From: Chitinophagaceae bacterium
GTDB taxonomy: Bacteria > Bacteroidota > Bacteroidia > Chitinophagales > Chitinophagaceae
Direction: 5' to 3'
Assembly (NCBI GenBank): GCA_947451935.1
Contig: CANGBH010000002.1
Span: forward strand, 34,250 to 98,249
DNA: 64,000 nt
Positions 50,909-60,364 of this stretch are shown in pieces (within the stretch, counting starts at the first letter, position 1; the number at the start of each line of letters is the position of its first letter). Under the pieces are notes generated by a model, which saw only the letters and a list, made by a program, of their open reading frames with translations, was not told the origin of the DNA and ran no database searches. Both the position numbers and the translations under genes were made by a program.

Positions 50909-51742
50909 ATGAAAAAGACACTTCTTGTATTACTAACCCTTGCAACCTATTCAATCGGCCTTGCTCAAGGCTTAAAAGTTCCAGCCCCATCATCATCTCA
51001 AAATATTAAGCAGGAGTTTGGCCTTGGCACCATCGAACTTTCCTACTCTAGGCCTAACATGAAAGGAAGAACCATATTTGGTGATCTTGTTCCATACGGT
51101 GCTATTTGGCGCACTGGTGCAAATGGAGCTACTACGCTAACTTTTAGTGAGGATGTAATCATCGGAGGAACAAAAGTGTCAGCAGGAAAATATGGACTAC
51201 TTACTATTCCTGGTGGATATGAGTGGACAATCATCATTACCAAACAACTTGATGTTACCTCTCCAGCGGCCTATAAACAAGATATGGATGTAGTAAGACT
51301 TACCGCTACAGCCAATTCACTACCTTTTTCGGTAGAGACGTTTATGATATTGTTTGATAAAGTAAAAAATAATTCAGTCGACATGATGCTTGTTTGGGAT
51401 CAAACAGCTGTTTCGTTTACAATCAAACAGGATATTGACACTAAGATAATGGGGCAAATTGACAATTTGATGAATGCTGACAATAGACCCTATTTCAATG
51501 CCGCGATGTATTACATGGACAATGGCAAAGACTTGACAAAAGCATCAGCATGGTTTGATAAAGCCATTGAGCAAACTCCTAATGCATTTTGGATATGGCA
51601 TCAAAAAGCAAAATGCTTATCACTTCAAGGCAAAAAAGCAGAAGCTAAAGCTGCCGCACTTAAATCAATAGACCTAGCAAAGGCTGCTCAAAATTCAGAT
51701 TATGTAGCCTTAAATGAAAAATTGATTGCAGGATTGAAATAA
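50909..51742 (+). CDS. DUF2911 domain protein with C-terminal TPR-like region
   Basis: Signal peptide; VELSYSRPNMKGRTIFGDLVPYGAIWRTGANGATTLTFSEDV-type motif (here IELSYSRPNMKGR...). Confidence 0.88.
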   Translation: MKKTLLVLLTLATYSIGLAQGLKVPAPSSSQNIKQEFGLGTIELSYSRPNMKGRTIFGDLVPYGAIWRTGANGATTLTFSEDVIIGGTKVSAGKYGLLTIPGGYEWTIIITKQLDVTSPAAYKQDMDVVRLTATANSLPFSVETFMILFDKVKNNSVDMMLVWDQTAVSFTIKQDIDTKIMGQIDNLMNADNRPYFNAAMYYMDNGKDLTKASAWFDKAIEQTPNAFWIWHQKAKCLSLQGKKAEAKAAALKSIDLAKAAQNSDYVALNEKLIAGLK

Positions 51743-51782
51743 AAAAATAAAATCAAGGCAACTCCTTTATTAAGTTGGTTTT

Positions 51783-52436
51783 CTACTTACTTGATAAAGG
51801 AGTTTCTTTTAAAACTCCATGTTCAACATACGTTATCCAGGTATCTTGATATCGTATATACTCAACAAGAAGCTCAGTCTCAGAATTTTTTCCGAATTTA
51901 ATTAATGCCGTTCCTTTATCTAATAGGTCAATTGATTTTATTTGAATTTGCTCGGAAAAATCAACTGCCCCATCACCCCACCACTTGAAGACCGTCTCCT
52001 TTATGCTCCAGAAGAGGGTGCTATAAACCACCCTAAACTCTTCGTTACATCCTGATAGCAATTCATATTCGGTAGCATTGAGAAATTTAGATTCAATTCG
52101 TAAAATGCGTGGATTGATCCGTTCCACGTCTATACCAACTGGTGCAATTTTACCTATTATTGCAGCGGAAAAGCCATCACAATGTGACAATGAAAAATGG
52201 AATTCTGACTCAGCTAGGAAGGGCTTACCCGCTTTAGTAACTTCTATTTGATCAAAAGGAAAGCTAGGATGCATCAATTCAAGCAAATACCTAGAAGATA
52301 GCTGCTGAAGTCGCTTAACTGCATGTGAGGAATCAGGCCTGTAGGGAATTCGTTCAGTAAAAAATGGCTCTTCTTCCTCTATATTCCATAGGGCTATATG
52401 AGAACCTTGATGATCTTTAGTAAAAACCAATGGCAT
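51783..52436 (-). CDS. 4'-phosphopantetheinyl transferase superfamily protein
   Basis: FHFSLSHCDGFSAAIIG, PVGIDVERINPRI, FWSIKETVFKW. Confidence 0.9.
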   Translation of the reverse strand: MPLVFTKDHQGSHIALWNIEEEEPFFTERIPYRPDSSHAVKRLQQLSSRYLLELMHPSFPFDQIEVTKAGKPFLAESEFHFSLSHCDGFSAAIIGKIAPVGIDVERINPRILRIESKFLNATEYELLSGCNEEFRVVYSTLFWSIKETVFKWWGDGAVDFSEQIQIKSIDLLDKGTALIKFGKNSETELLVEYIRYQDTWITYVEHGVLKETPLSSK

Positions 52437-52579
52437 GATGTAAAGTTAAGCGATTGAGGAATAGTAGATACTCCCTGATAGGCATTTTAAAATAAGGTAG
52501 GCTGTTTACACTTTGTTGAAAAATCGACTTCAAAAGCTTACTGTAAATCGCGAATTTTGGGAAGTAAAACCTGTAGAAA

Positions 52580-53116
52580 ATGATTTTGTCTGATTTACGC
52601 ATCTTAGAAGAAATTGAGAAAGGAACCATCAAGGTTACACCATACGACAGAAATTGTCTTGGTAGTAATTCATATGATGTCCATTTAGGAAAGTGCTTAG
52701 CTACATACAAGAATCATTTGTTAGATGCCAAAAAGCATAATGAGATTGAGTATTTTGATATTCCAGATGACGGATTTGTTTTGTACCCCCATGTATTTTA
52801 TTTAGGTGTTACCCTCGAGTATACTGAAACCCACGAGCATGTGCCATTTTTAGAGGGCAAGTCTTCAACTGGTCGTCTAGGCATTGACATCCATGCAACA
52901 GCTGGAAAGGGCGATGTTGGCTTCTGTGGAAATTGGACCTTAGAGATTTCTGTAAAACAACCCGTTAAGATTTACCATGGCATGCCGATAGGACAACTTA
53001 TTTACTTCCCAGTTGACGGAGAAATTGAAGTTAAATACAATCAGAAGAAGAATGCTAAATACAGCAGTCAGCCGAACAAGCCAATCGAGAGCATGATGTG
53101 GAAGAATAGTTTTTAG
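52580..53116 (+). CDS. dcd: dCTP deaminase family
   Basis: NSYDVHLGKCLATY, LEGKSSTGRLGIDIHATAGKGDVGFCGNWTLEISV, GMPIGQLIYF. Confidence 0.94.
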   Translation: MILSDLRILEEIEKGTIKVTPYDRNCLGSNSYDVHLGKCLATYKNHLLDAKKHNEIEYFDIPDDGFVLYPHVFYLGVTLEYTETHEHVPFLEGKSSTGRLGIDIHATAGKGDVGFCGNWTLEISVKQPVKIYHGMPIGQLIYFPVDGEIEVKYNQKKNAKYSSQPNKPIESMMWKNSF

Positions 53117-53125
53117 TGATTCGAA

Positions 53126-53803
53126 ATGAAAGCATTTCTAATCATCACAAAATACAAGAACCGCAATATCCCCTTCGCTTTCCTTAGCATGGCCTTATTC
53201 CATATCCCTCTTTTCTTAAATAAAAAGGTGGTTTTCTACAAACTCATGGGCTGTGGTAAAAATGGGACTTTCGATATTCACCCAGATTTTAACCAATGGG
53301 CCATCATGGTATTCTTTCCATCAGAGAATTCGGAAAGACATGAACTCAATCCAGATTCCATTGTAGGAGCATTCATTCGCTTTTGGTGGAGAGTTTTTAA
53401 GGTAACCATTTCCTGGTTTTTATTAGAACCCTATGCTGGCCATGGTACGTGGGATGGAAAATCATTCGTCAGCCAACGAAAAAGTAGCGAGGAACCAATT
53501 GGCAAAATCGGAGTACTGACTAGAGCTACCATACGCCTCAGTAAACTGGGGCAATTTTGGAGAGCCGTTCCTCATGCATCAAAAGACCTTAGCCGAACCC
53601 AAGGACTTGTATATTCTGTAGGAATTGGGGAAATCCCTTTCGTTAAACAAGCTACCTTTAGTGTATGGGAAAACATGGCAGACATGAAAGCCTTTGCCTA
53701 TAAAAAGAGAGCCCATCAAGAAGTAATACAACAAACCCGGGATGGCAATTGGTATAGTGAGGAGATGTTTCTGAGGTTCAAAATACTTGCAGAAAAAATA
53801 TAA
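53126..53803 (+). CDS. Spheroidene monooxygenase (CrtA)-like protein
   Basis: C-terminal VYSVGIGEIPFVKQATFSVWENMADMKAFAYKKRAHQEVIQQTRDGNWYSEEMFLRF resembles the CrtA family. Confidence 0.75.
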   Translation: MKAFLIITKYKNRNIPFAFLSMALFHIPLFLNKKVVFYKLMGCGKNGTFDIHPDFNQWAIMVFFPSENSERHELNPDSIVGAFIRFWWRVFKVTISWFLLEPYAGHGTWDGKSFVSQRKSSEEPIGKIGVLTRATIRLSKLGQFWRAVPHASKDLSRTQGLVYSVGIGEIPFVKQATFSVWENMADMKAFAYKKRAHQEVIQQTRDGNWYSEEMFLRFKILAEKI

Positions 53804-53863
53804 TATAATTATATATAATACTGATAATAAATAATTTATATAGCTTAACTAAATAAAAATTAA

Positions 53864-54757
53864 ATGAAAATTTTGCTTACCGGAGCCAATGGCATGCTTG
53901 GATCAGCTATAACAGAACAGCTATCAAAAACCAACCACACCCTATTGGCAACCGGAAAAGGCGAACTCAGACACAACCACTTGATATTCAACGAAAAAAG
54001 CAATTATGCATCGCTGGATATTACTGATCAAGTTAGAGCTAAACATCTCTTTGACTCATTTAAACCGGACGCCATTATTCATTCAGCAGCGATGACACAA
54101 GTAGATGACTGTGAATTGAATAAGGACCAATGCTATAGCATTAATACAGCATCAACCATGTCATTAATAAGCTTAGCCAAAGAGGTAAATGCTGCTTTTC
54201 ACTTTATTTCTACAGACTTTGTATTCAGTGGCGATGATGGTCCCTATGTTGAATCAGATCAAATAGGTCCTGTAAATTACTATGGGGAAACGAAGGAGCT
54301 TGCCGAACAATATCTCATTCAAAGTGGACTTAGTTGGTCAATCATTAGGACGGTCCTACTCTATGGCAAAACCGACCAAATCAAACGCTCAAATTTCATT
54401 TATTGGGTTAGAGATAGTCTTGTAGAAAGCAAACCAATCAAGGTTGTAAATGATCAAATCAGGACACCTACCTACATTCCAGATTTAGCAAAAGGAATTA
54501 TAAAAGCTGTTGAGGGACAAGCTAAGGGGATTTACCATATTTCAGGTGACGAGATTATGACTCCCTATCAAATGGCAATTGAGGTAGCTCGATTCCTTAA
54601 GCTTGACGAGCAATTGATTACTCCGGTTGACGCAACAACATTTACACAACCTGGGAAAAGGCCTCAGCGAACAGGTTTTTACATAAAAAAAGCCATAGAT
54701 GAATTGGGGTATGCACCAACAGCATTTAAGACTGCACTAGCTGAAATTTTTTCTTAA
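53864..54757 (+). CDS. RmlD-like SDR family sugar-nucleotide reductase
   Basis: ILLTGANGMLGSAITEQL, FISTDFVFSGDDGPYVESDQIGPVNYYGETKELAEQYL. Confidence 0.9.
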   Translation: MKILLTGANGMLGSAITEQLSKTNHTLLATGKGELRHNHLIFNEKSNYASLDITDQVRAKHLFDSFKPDAIIHSAAMTQVDDCELNKDQCYSINTASTMSLISLAKEVNAAFHFISTDFVFSGDDGPYVESDQIGPVNYYGETKELAEQYLIQSGLSWSIIRTVLLYGKTDQIKRSNFIYWVRDSLVESKPIKVVNDQIRTPTYIPDLAKGIIKAVEGQAKGIYHISGDEIMTPYQMAIEVARFLKLDEQLITPVDATTFTQPGKRPQRTGFYIKKAIDELGYAPTAFKTALAEIFS

Positions 54758-54879
54758 CTGTCCCCTATTAGCCAATACTTCTTTTCTATTCAATCCTCTG
54801 TTCAATTTGATCAAATAGATCGATGGAACATTGGAATATCAAAGTTGTGAACATAGGGCTAAGTTTCACTTAAAATTGG

Positions 54880-54887
54880 TAAATTTG
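54880..54887 (+). promoter_or_regulatory. Candidate -7 promoter element for pfkA
   Basis: TAAATTTG matches TAnnTTTG; 5' UTR about 65 nt. Confidence 0.45.
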
Positions 54888-54957
54888 CACCACTTAGAAC
54901 GCTTAAAAAGTGCTTTAAGAACCATCGCCATTTAACCCAAGTCAATTAATTGATCCG

Positions 54958-55941
54958 ATGCAAAAAAAAGTGAGTAAAATTGGTGTGATGACCTCAGGAG
55001 GAGATTCTCCTGGTATGAACGCATGTATTCGTGCTGTTGTAAGAACAGGGATATATCATGGTTTAGAAGTATTTGGCATAACTAGAGGATATGCCGGTAT
55101 GATAGACAACGACATTAACCGCATGGACTCCCGTAGTGTGGCCAATATTATACAACGTGGCGGTACCATCCTTAAGACGGCAAGGTGTAAGGAATTCATG
55201 ACGAAAGAAGGACGTGCAAAAGCATATGAAAACCTAAAAAGTCATGGTATTGATGGACTAGTCATTATCGGTGGTGATGGCTCATTCAAAGGAGCACAGA
55301 TATTCTCTAATGAATTCGACATACCCTGTATAGGGATTCCTGGGACAATTGACAAAGACATAGCAGGGACAGATTTTACCATTGGATTTGACACAGCAGT
55401 AAATACTGCGGTTGAAGCGATTGATAAAATAAGGGATACTGCAGATGCACACGACAGATTGTTTATAGTAGAGGTTATGGGCAGAGATGCCGGATATATT
55501 GCTCTTCATTCTGGCATAGGTACTGGAGCAGAGCATATTTTAATTCCTGAGAAAAAAACAGATGTTGAGCAAGTTTTAGCGTCATTACAAGAGAAAGAAA
55601 AAAGAAAAAAACTGGTTAATATCGTCGTGGTAGCAGAAGGTGATGATTTTGGAGGCGCAAATGATCTTGCTAAAGTAATTAAGGATAGGATCCCAGGCTT
55701 TGATATACGTGTGGCCATTCTAGGTCATATTCAACGCGGAGGTTCACCTTCTAGCATGGATAGGTTAATCGCTAGCAGAATGGGCTATTCAGCTGTTGAG
55801 TGTTTACTTGAAGGAAAAGTAAACGTTATGGTGGGTATTGTAAACAACAAGATGCATTATACCCCACTCGACAATGCCATCAAAGCAAAACAAAAGATAA
55901 GTGAAGAATGGTTAAAAATCGTTAAGATACTAGCCAGTTAA
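54958..55941 (+). CDS. pfkA: ATP-dependent 6-phosphofructokinase
   Basis: GVMTSGGDSPGMNACIRAVVR, IIGGDGSFKGA, GIPGTIDKDIAGTDFTIGFDTA, ILGHIQRGGSPS. Confidence 0.97.
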   Translation: MQKKVSKIGVMTSGGDSPGMNACIRAVVRTGIYHGLEVFGITRGYAGMIDNDINRMDSRSVANIIQRGGTILKTARCKEFMTKEGRAKAYENLKSHGIDGLVIIGGDGSFKGAQIFSNEFDIPCIGIPGTIDKDIAGTDFTIGFDTAVNTAVEAIDKIRDTADAHDRLFIVEVMGRDAGYIALHSGIGTGAEHILIPEKKTDVEQVLASLQEKEKRKKLVNIVVVAEGDDFGGANDLAKVIKDRIPGFDIRVAILGHIQRGGSPSSMDRLIASRMGYSAVECLLEGKVNVMVGIVNNKMHYTPLDNAIKAKQKISEEWLKIVKILAS

Positions 55942-55946
55942 ATTTA

Positions 55947-55979
55947 TAAACAGCAGCTATACTGCTGTTTTTTTTATTC
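55947..55979 (+). terminator. Intrinsic terminator between pfkA and pyk
   Basis: AAACAGCAG-CTATA-CTGCTGTTT followed by T run. Confidence 0.82.
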
Positions 55980-55999
55980 GAATCATTGAATTAAACAAT

Positions 56000-57490
56000 A
56001 TGAGCAAAAACATTGGAAAGTATTTTCATCAAGAAATGAATAATGACGCTGCACAGGAGCACACTATACATAGAACAAAAATTGTAGCAACAGTAGGACC
56101 AGCTTGTGATAGCTATGAGCAATTGCTTGCATTGGTAAAAGCTGGGGTTAACGTATTTAGATTGAATTTTTCTCATGGGGCTCATGAAGACAAGAAAAGA
56201 ATCATTGACTCTATCAGAAAAATAAGCGCTACAGAACCCTATAACATTGCAATCCTAGGAGATCTTCAAGGTCCAAAACTTAGGGTGGGTGAAATAGAAA
56301 ACAATTCATTATTGGTTAAAGAGGGCGATATCCTAACATTAACCAATGAGAAAGTGATAGGAACAATTGAAAAGATCTATGTGTCCTACCCTAATCTTGC
56401 AGGTGATGTATTGGTTGGTAATACCATCATGATTGATGATGGAAAAATTGAAGTAGTAGTAGACCAAATCATGCCAAACGGCGATGTGAAGGTGAAAGTA
56501 AAATTAGGCGGAATCATCTCGTCTAAAAAAGGATTAAATCTTCCTGATACAAAAATCTCCCTTCCAGCACTAACTGAAAAAGATTTAATTGACCTTGAAT
56601 TTATTTTGAAAGAACAATTAGACTGGATTGCCCTTTCTTTTGTTCGCCGTGTAGAAGATATTACAGGCATCAAAAAAATCATAAAAGAAAACAACAGCAA
56701 GTCAAAGGTTATTGCAAAAATTGAAATGCCAGAAGCACTTGAGAATATCCGTGAAATCATTCTAGAATCAGATGGTATCATGGTAGCTAGAGGTGATCTT
56801 GGCGTTGAAGTTCCTATAGAAAAAGTACCTCTGATTCAGCGACAAATTATCAGGAAATGCCTACATAGAGGAAAGCCTGTTATCGTGGCTACTCAAATGA
56901 TGGAGAGTATGATTGACCGCGTAAAACCAAATCGTAGCGAAAGTACAGACGTGGCCAATGCGGTACTTGAGGGTGCGGATGCGGTAATGCTTAGTGGTGA
57001 GACTGCTACAGGTATGCACCCTGTTCTTGTGGTTGAAACAATGCGCAAAATCATCATCGAAGCGGAAAAGACAGAATATAAATACAATCGTGATGAGGAT
57101 ATAAAACCTCTTCCACACTCACCTACTTTTATCAGTGATGCGGTATGTTTGACTGCCTGTAAACTTGCAGAAAACACCAATGCCGATGCGTTAATTGGTA
57201 TGACACAATCGGGATATACTGGATTTATGCTTAGCTCATATAGACCGAAGTCTCAACTCTATGTTTTCACAAAGGAACGTTCTTTAGTAAATCAGTTGAG
57301 TTTAAGCTGGGGAGTAAGAGCCTTTTTATACGAAGAAGAAGAGAGTCTAGATGGTATTATCTCAGACCAAATACAAATTCTAAAAGAAAGAGGATTCGTA
57401 GCCAAAGGCGATGTAGTGGTAAATACAGGTAGCACTCCTATCGATTTACATTTACCAACCAATACGATCAAAGTAACTGTTGTAGAATAG
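56000..57490 (+). CDS. pyk: Pyruvate kinase
   Basis: TKIVATVGPACDSYEQL, GVNVFRLNFSHGAHE, IAKIEMPEALENI, GIMVARGDLGVEVPIEKVPLIQRQII, ATQMMESMI. Confidence 0.98.
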   Translation: MSKNIGKYFHQEMNNDAAQEHTIHRTKIVATVGPACDSYEQLLALVKAGVNVFRLNFSHGAHEDKKRIIDSIRKISATEPYNIAILGDLQGPKLRVGEIENNSLLVKEGDILTLTNEKVIGTIEKIYVSYPNLAGDVLVGNTIMIDDGKIEVVVDQIMPNGDVKVKVKLGGIISSKKGLNLPDTKISLPALTEKDLIDLEFILKEQLDWIALSFVRRVEDITGIKKIIKENNSKSKVIAKIEMPEALENIREIILESDGIMVARGDLGVEVPIEKVPLIQRQIIRKCLHRGKPVIVATQMMESMIDRVKPNRSESTDVANAVLEGADAVMLSGETATGMHPVLVVETMRKIIIEAEKTEYKYNRDEDIKPLPHSPTFISDAVCLTACKLAENTNADALIGMTQSGYTGFMLSSYRPKSQLYVFTKERSLVNQLSLSWGVRAFLYEEEESLDGIISDQIQILKERGFVAKGDVVVNTGSTPIDLHLPTNTIKVTVVE

Positions 57491-57515
57491 ATCTACTCAG
57501 TTGACTAACTATATT

Positions 57516-57556
57516 AAATCAATCCCCGTATCCAGCCAGAACGGGGATTGATTTTT
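57516..57556 (+). terminator. Intrinsic terminator after pyk
   Basis: Perfect 14-bp stem AAATCAATCCCCGT / ACGGGGATTGATTT followed by T's. Confidence 0.87.
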
Positions 57557-57580
57557 ACATGTAACGTGAAATTGAAATGA

Positions 57581-58045
57581 ATGATTAATCAACAAGGACT
57601 AACAATCTATACTGATGGCTCAGCAAGAGGAAATCCAGGAAGAGGGGGATATGGCGCTATATTGATTTGGAATGGCAAGAGTAAAGAAATTTCACAAGGC
57701 TATATCCACACTACTAATAATAGAATGGAATTGATGTCTGTTATTGCTGCATTAGAATCATTAACACGTTCAGGGTTAAACATTGAAGTGTTTTCAGACA
57801 GCAAATATGTGGTGAGGGCGGTTTCTGAGAACTGGCTTGACAATTGGATTAAGACAGATTTCAAAGGAGGTAAAAAGAATAAGGATTTGTGGAAACGATA
57901 CCATGCACTAGCACAAGGGCATCATATTCGATTTACATGGGTTAAAGGCCATGCATCAAATCCATATAATCAACGCTGTGATGAACTTGCCACAGCTGCT
58001 GCAGATGGCTCAGGACTAATAGAGGACGTGGGATACAATAATTGA
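57581..58045 (+). CDS. rnhA: Ribonuclease HI
   Basis: IYTDGSARGNPGRGGYGAIL, NNRMELMSVIAALE, VFSDSKYVV, FTWVKGHASNPYNQRCDELA. Confidence 0.97.
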   Translation: MINQQGLTIYTDGSARGNPGRGGYGAILIWNGKSKEISQGYIHTTNNRMELMSVIAALESLTRSGLNIEVFSDSKYVVRAVSENWLDNWIKTDFKGGKKNKDLWKRYHALAQGHHIRFTWVKGHASNPYNQRCDELATAAADGSGLIEDVGYNN

Positions 58046-58056
58046 GCTTGGTAAAC

Positions 58057-58617
58057 TTATACGGCTTGCTCAACCTCAGCCCTTCTCAAAAATAAATAAT
58101 GCGCTCCAAATAAAATGGTACTGAATACTCCAGTTGCCAATAAGCTATTTGCATAAAACGGAATCCCATCAACATATGTTTGCATCAACCCAGTCAACGT
58201 CTTGGTTCTTTGCAATCCCCCATTTCCAATCCACACCATAAAATTCGATGCAAAAAAGAAAAGTGTTGGAGAAGCAATAGATCCTTTTAGAATGGAGCGA
58301 ACGTTATTCTTATTTACAAAAAATCCAATCACAGTAAGTGATGTGAACAATAAATAATTCTCTACTTGACCACTGTAAAAACCAGCAATTGGGGTAAACC
58401 CATTGATAAATAAAACTTGATAGAGCAAGTCTGATAGTAACATTGAGAGCAATGGAAGCAAGAAAGCTAGCTTTTTATCTTTTAATACAGCACCGCCAAA
58501 TATAGCCATGGCAAACTGTGGAGCAAATCCCCAAGGACGTCCAGGTATAGCGCGGTAAACTGAAGCAATCACAATTAATAAAAGGAAAGAAATAACAGTA
58601 TATCGAGTAAGTTTCAT
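58057..58617 (-). CDS. Small integral membrane protein (DUF6580-like)
   Basis: Multiple TM helices; IPGRPWGFAPQFAMAIFGGAVLKDKKLAFLLPLLSMLLSDLLYQVLF. Confidence 0.75.
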   Translation of the reverse strand: MKLTRYTVISFLLLIVIASVYRAIPGRPWGFAPQFAMAIFGGAVLKDKKLAFLLPLLSMLLSDLLYQVLFINGFTPIAGFYSGQVENYLLFTSLTVIGFFVNKNNVRSILKGSIASPTLFFFASNFMVWIGNGGLQRTKTLTGLMQTYVDGIPFYANSLLATGVFSTILFGAHYLFLRRAEVEQAV

Positions 58618-58704
58618 ATAATCAGTTTCTATAGCAAAAATAAGGTTTTAAAGTTCCTACAAAAGAAAAGAGGCGGACAGTTATCCTCATGATGTGTATA
58701 GCTA

Positions 58705-58758
58705 GGTTTAAGGGGTTGAAAGAGTTGAAAGAGTTGAGGAGGTCTAAGGGGTTGAAGG
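58705..58758. repeat. Degenerate tandem repeat, 9-bp unit x 6
   Basis: ggtttaagg|ggttgaaag|agttgaaag|agttgagga|ggtctaagg|ggttgaagg read directly. Confidence 0.85.
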
Positions 58759-59943
58759 GACGGTAGCTAAGAAAAAGGAAGTTTTTGAGTTGGCTTTGAC
58801 CTTCAGTTCTTCGCCGGCAGAAACAAATAATGAATCTAGTCCATCTGTTTCCAATGAAGCATGAAGAGTTGACCAAGAAGCAGAACCCTCCAATATTAAC
58901 AAAATACCAGGTGCTTCACATGAAATTACCTTCTCCTCTCCCGCCTGAATACAATCTGCATAAAGTATAAAATCATTGACTAGACACTTATATACTTGAT
59001 TAGGAATACCTACCTCTCCCTTCATAATTTCAGGAATTGTAGGAACAAATGCAGTATTTGAAAGTAATTCTGGAATATCAACATGCTTTGGTGTTAACCC
59101 CGCACGCAATACATTATCGGAGTTTGACATCAACTCAATATTCTGTCCTTCTAAATAAGCATGTGGCATTCCAGCTCCTTGAAAAATTGCTTGCCCTGGC
59201 TCCAACCTTAAAATATTGAAAAGGTAAATAGAGAAGATACCCCTATCAAAATGTCCATCTTCTTGTTTGAAGGTTTCTATTGCTCTAGCAGCCCAAAAAT
59301 CTGGAGATGATTTTTCAAGTTTGTCGGCATGATATAAATCAATAATACGGGCAGAAAGCGGCTCCAAAATATCATCAACAGTTTCAACAGGCAATTCCAT
59401 AATTTTTTTATAGAGCCCTTTTATTCCTCCTTGCATAAAGTCCTCTTTGAAAAGAGATAGAATTTCAAATTCGTTGACCCTTTTTTCAATATCATGAGCA
59501 AATCCATGAAGCAACCAAAACTCACTTAATGCAACCATCACTTCAGGCTTATGATTTTGGTCCTTGTAATTTCTATTTGGCGCGGTTAAGGGAATGCCTA
59601 ATTGGTTTTCCTTTTCAAAACCTGCTTCAGCAGAGGCTTTTGAGGGATGCACTTGAATGGAAAGCATATCATGCACATCCAGTATTTTGAATAAAAAGGG
59701 AAGCCCATTAAACTGACTGGTCACTTTATTTCCCAGGTATCGTTTTTTTTCAGACTGAATTAATGCGGATAGTGAAGTAGAAGCATTTTCACTAAGCTGG
59801 ACAAATGAAGGCCCACTAGCATGTGTTCCGAGCCAATATTCTCCAAAAGGCAGTTGATCATCATTCTTAATGGATAAAAGTGATGGAAGAAAGGTTTTTC
59901 CACCCCATGCATAATGTTGAATTCTGCCTTTAATCTTGTACAT
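58744..59943 (-). CDS. manA: Mannose-6-phosphate isomerase, class I
   Basis: IQHYAWGGKTFLPSLL, GLPFLFKILDVHDMLSIQVHPSKASAE, NYKDQNHKPEVMVALSEFWLLHGF. Confidence 0.95.
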   Translation of the reverse strand: MYKIKGRIQHYAWGGKTFLPSLLSIKNDDQLPFGEYWLGTHASGPSFVQLSENASTSLSALIQSEKKRYLGNKVTSQFNGLPFLFKILDVHDMLSIQVHPSKASAEAGFEKENQLGIPLTAPNRNYKDQNHKPEVMVALSEFWLLHGFAHDIEKRVNEFEILSLFKEDFMQGGIKGLYKKIMELPVETVDDILEPLSARIIDLYHADKLEKSSPDFWAARAIETFKQEDGHFDRGIFSIYLFNILRLEPGQAIFQGAGMPHAYLEGQNIELMSNSDNVLRAGLTPKHVDIPELLSNTAFVPTIPEIMKGEVGIPNQVYKCLVNDFILYADCIQAGEEKVISCEAPGILLILEGSASWSTLHASLETDGLDSLFVSAGEELKVKANSKTSFFLATVPSTP

Positions 59944-59996
59944 ACCCCAATTGTTTATGTTAGCTCCTCAATAGTTTCGAAGATAAAACATATCAA

Positions 59997-60356
59997 TTGA
60001 TGGCAAGGCATAACGACACAGGAAAATTAGGAGAAAAACTGGCATATAAATGGATCATTGAAAATGGATATGCCATAAAAACGAGTAATTGGCGACATGG
60101 ACACTGGGAAATTGATATTATCGCAACGAAAGATAATAAACTTCACTTTTTTGAAATTAAAACCAGAAGAAGTTCACGCTTTGGCTATCCAGAAGAACTT
60201 GTCGATAAGAAGAAGCTACATTATTTTATCTCTGCTGGTGCTGAGTACATCAGAATACATACAGACTACAAATGGATACAATTCAACATACTGTCAATCA
60301 CACTAAATGAATTAGATGATGCAGACTTTTTTATTCTTGAAGATGTTTACTACTAA
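59997..60356 (+). CDS. UPF0102 (YraN) family nuclease-like protein
   Basis: GKLGEKLAYKWIIENGYAIKTSNWRHGHWEIDIIATKDNKLHFFEIKTR; track start is TTG, ATG follows at 60000. Confidence 0.92.
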   Translation: MMARHNDTGKLGEKLAYKWIIENGYAIKTSNWRHGHWEIDIIATKDNKLHFFEIKTRRSSRFGYPEELVDKKKLHYFISAGAEYIRIHTDYKWIQFNILSITLNELDDADFFILEDVYY

Positions 60357-60364
60357 AAAACTAT

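Noticed and set aside
58622-58876. 84-aa minus-strand ORF with FNPLDLLNSFNSFNPLNL repeat
   Set aside because: Out-of-frame reading of the 9-bp DNA repeat and manA 3' end; not a credible protein.
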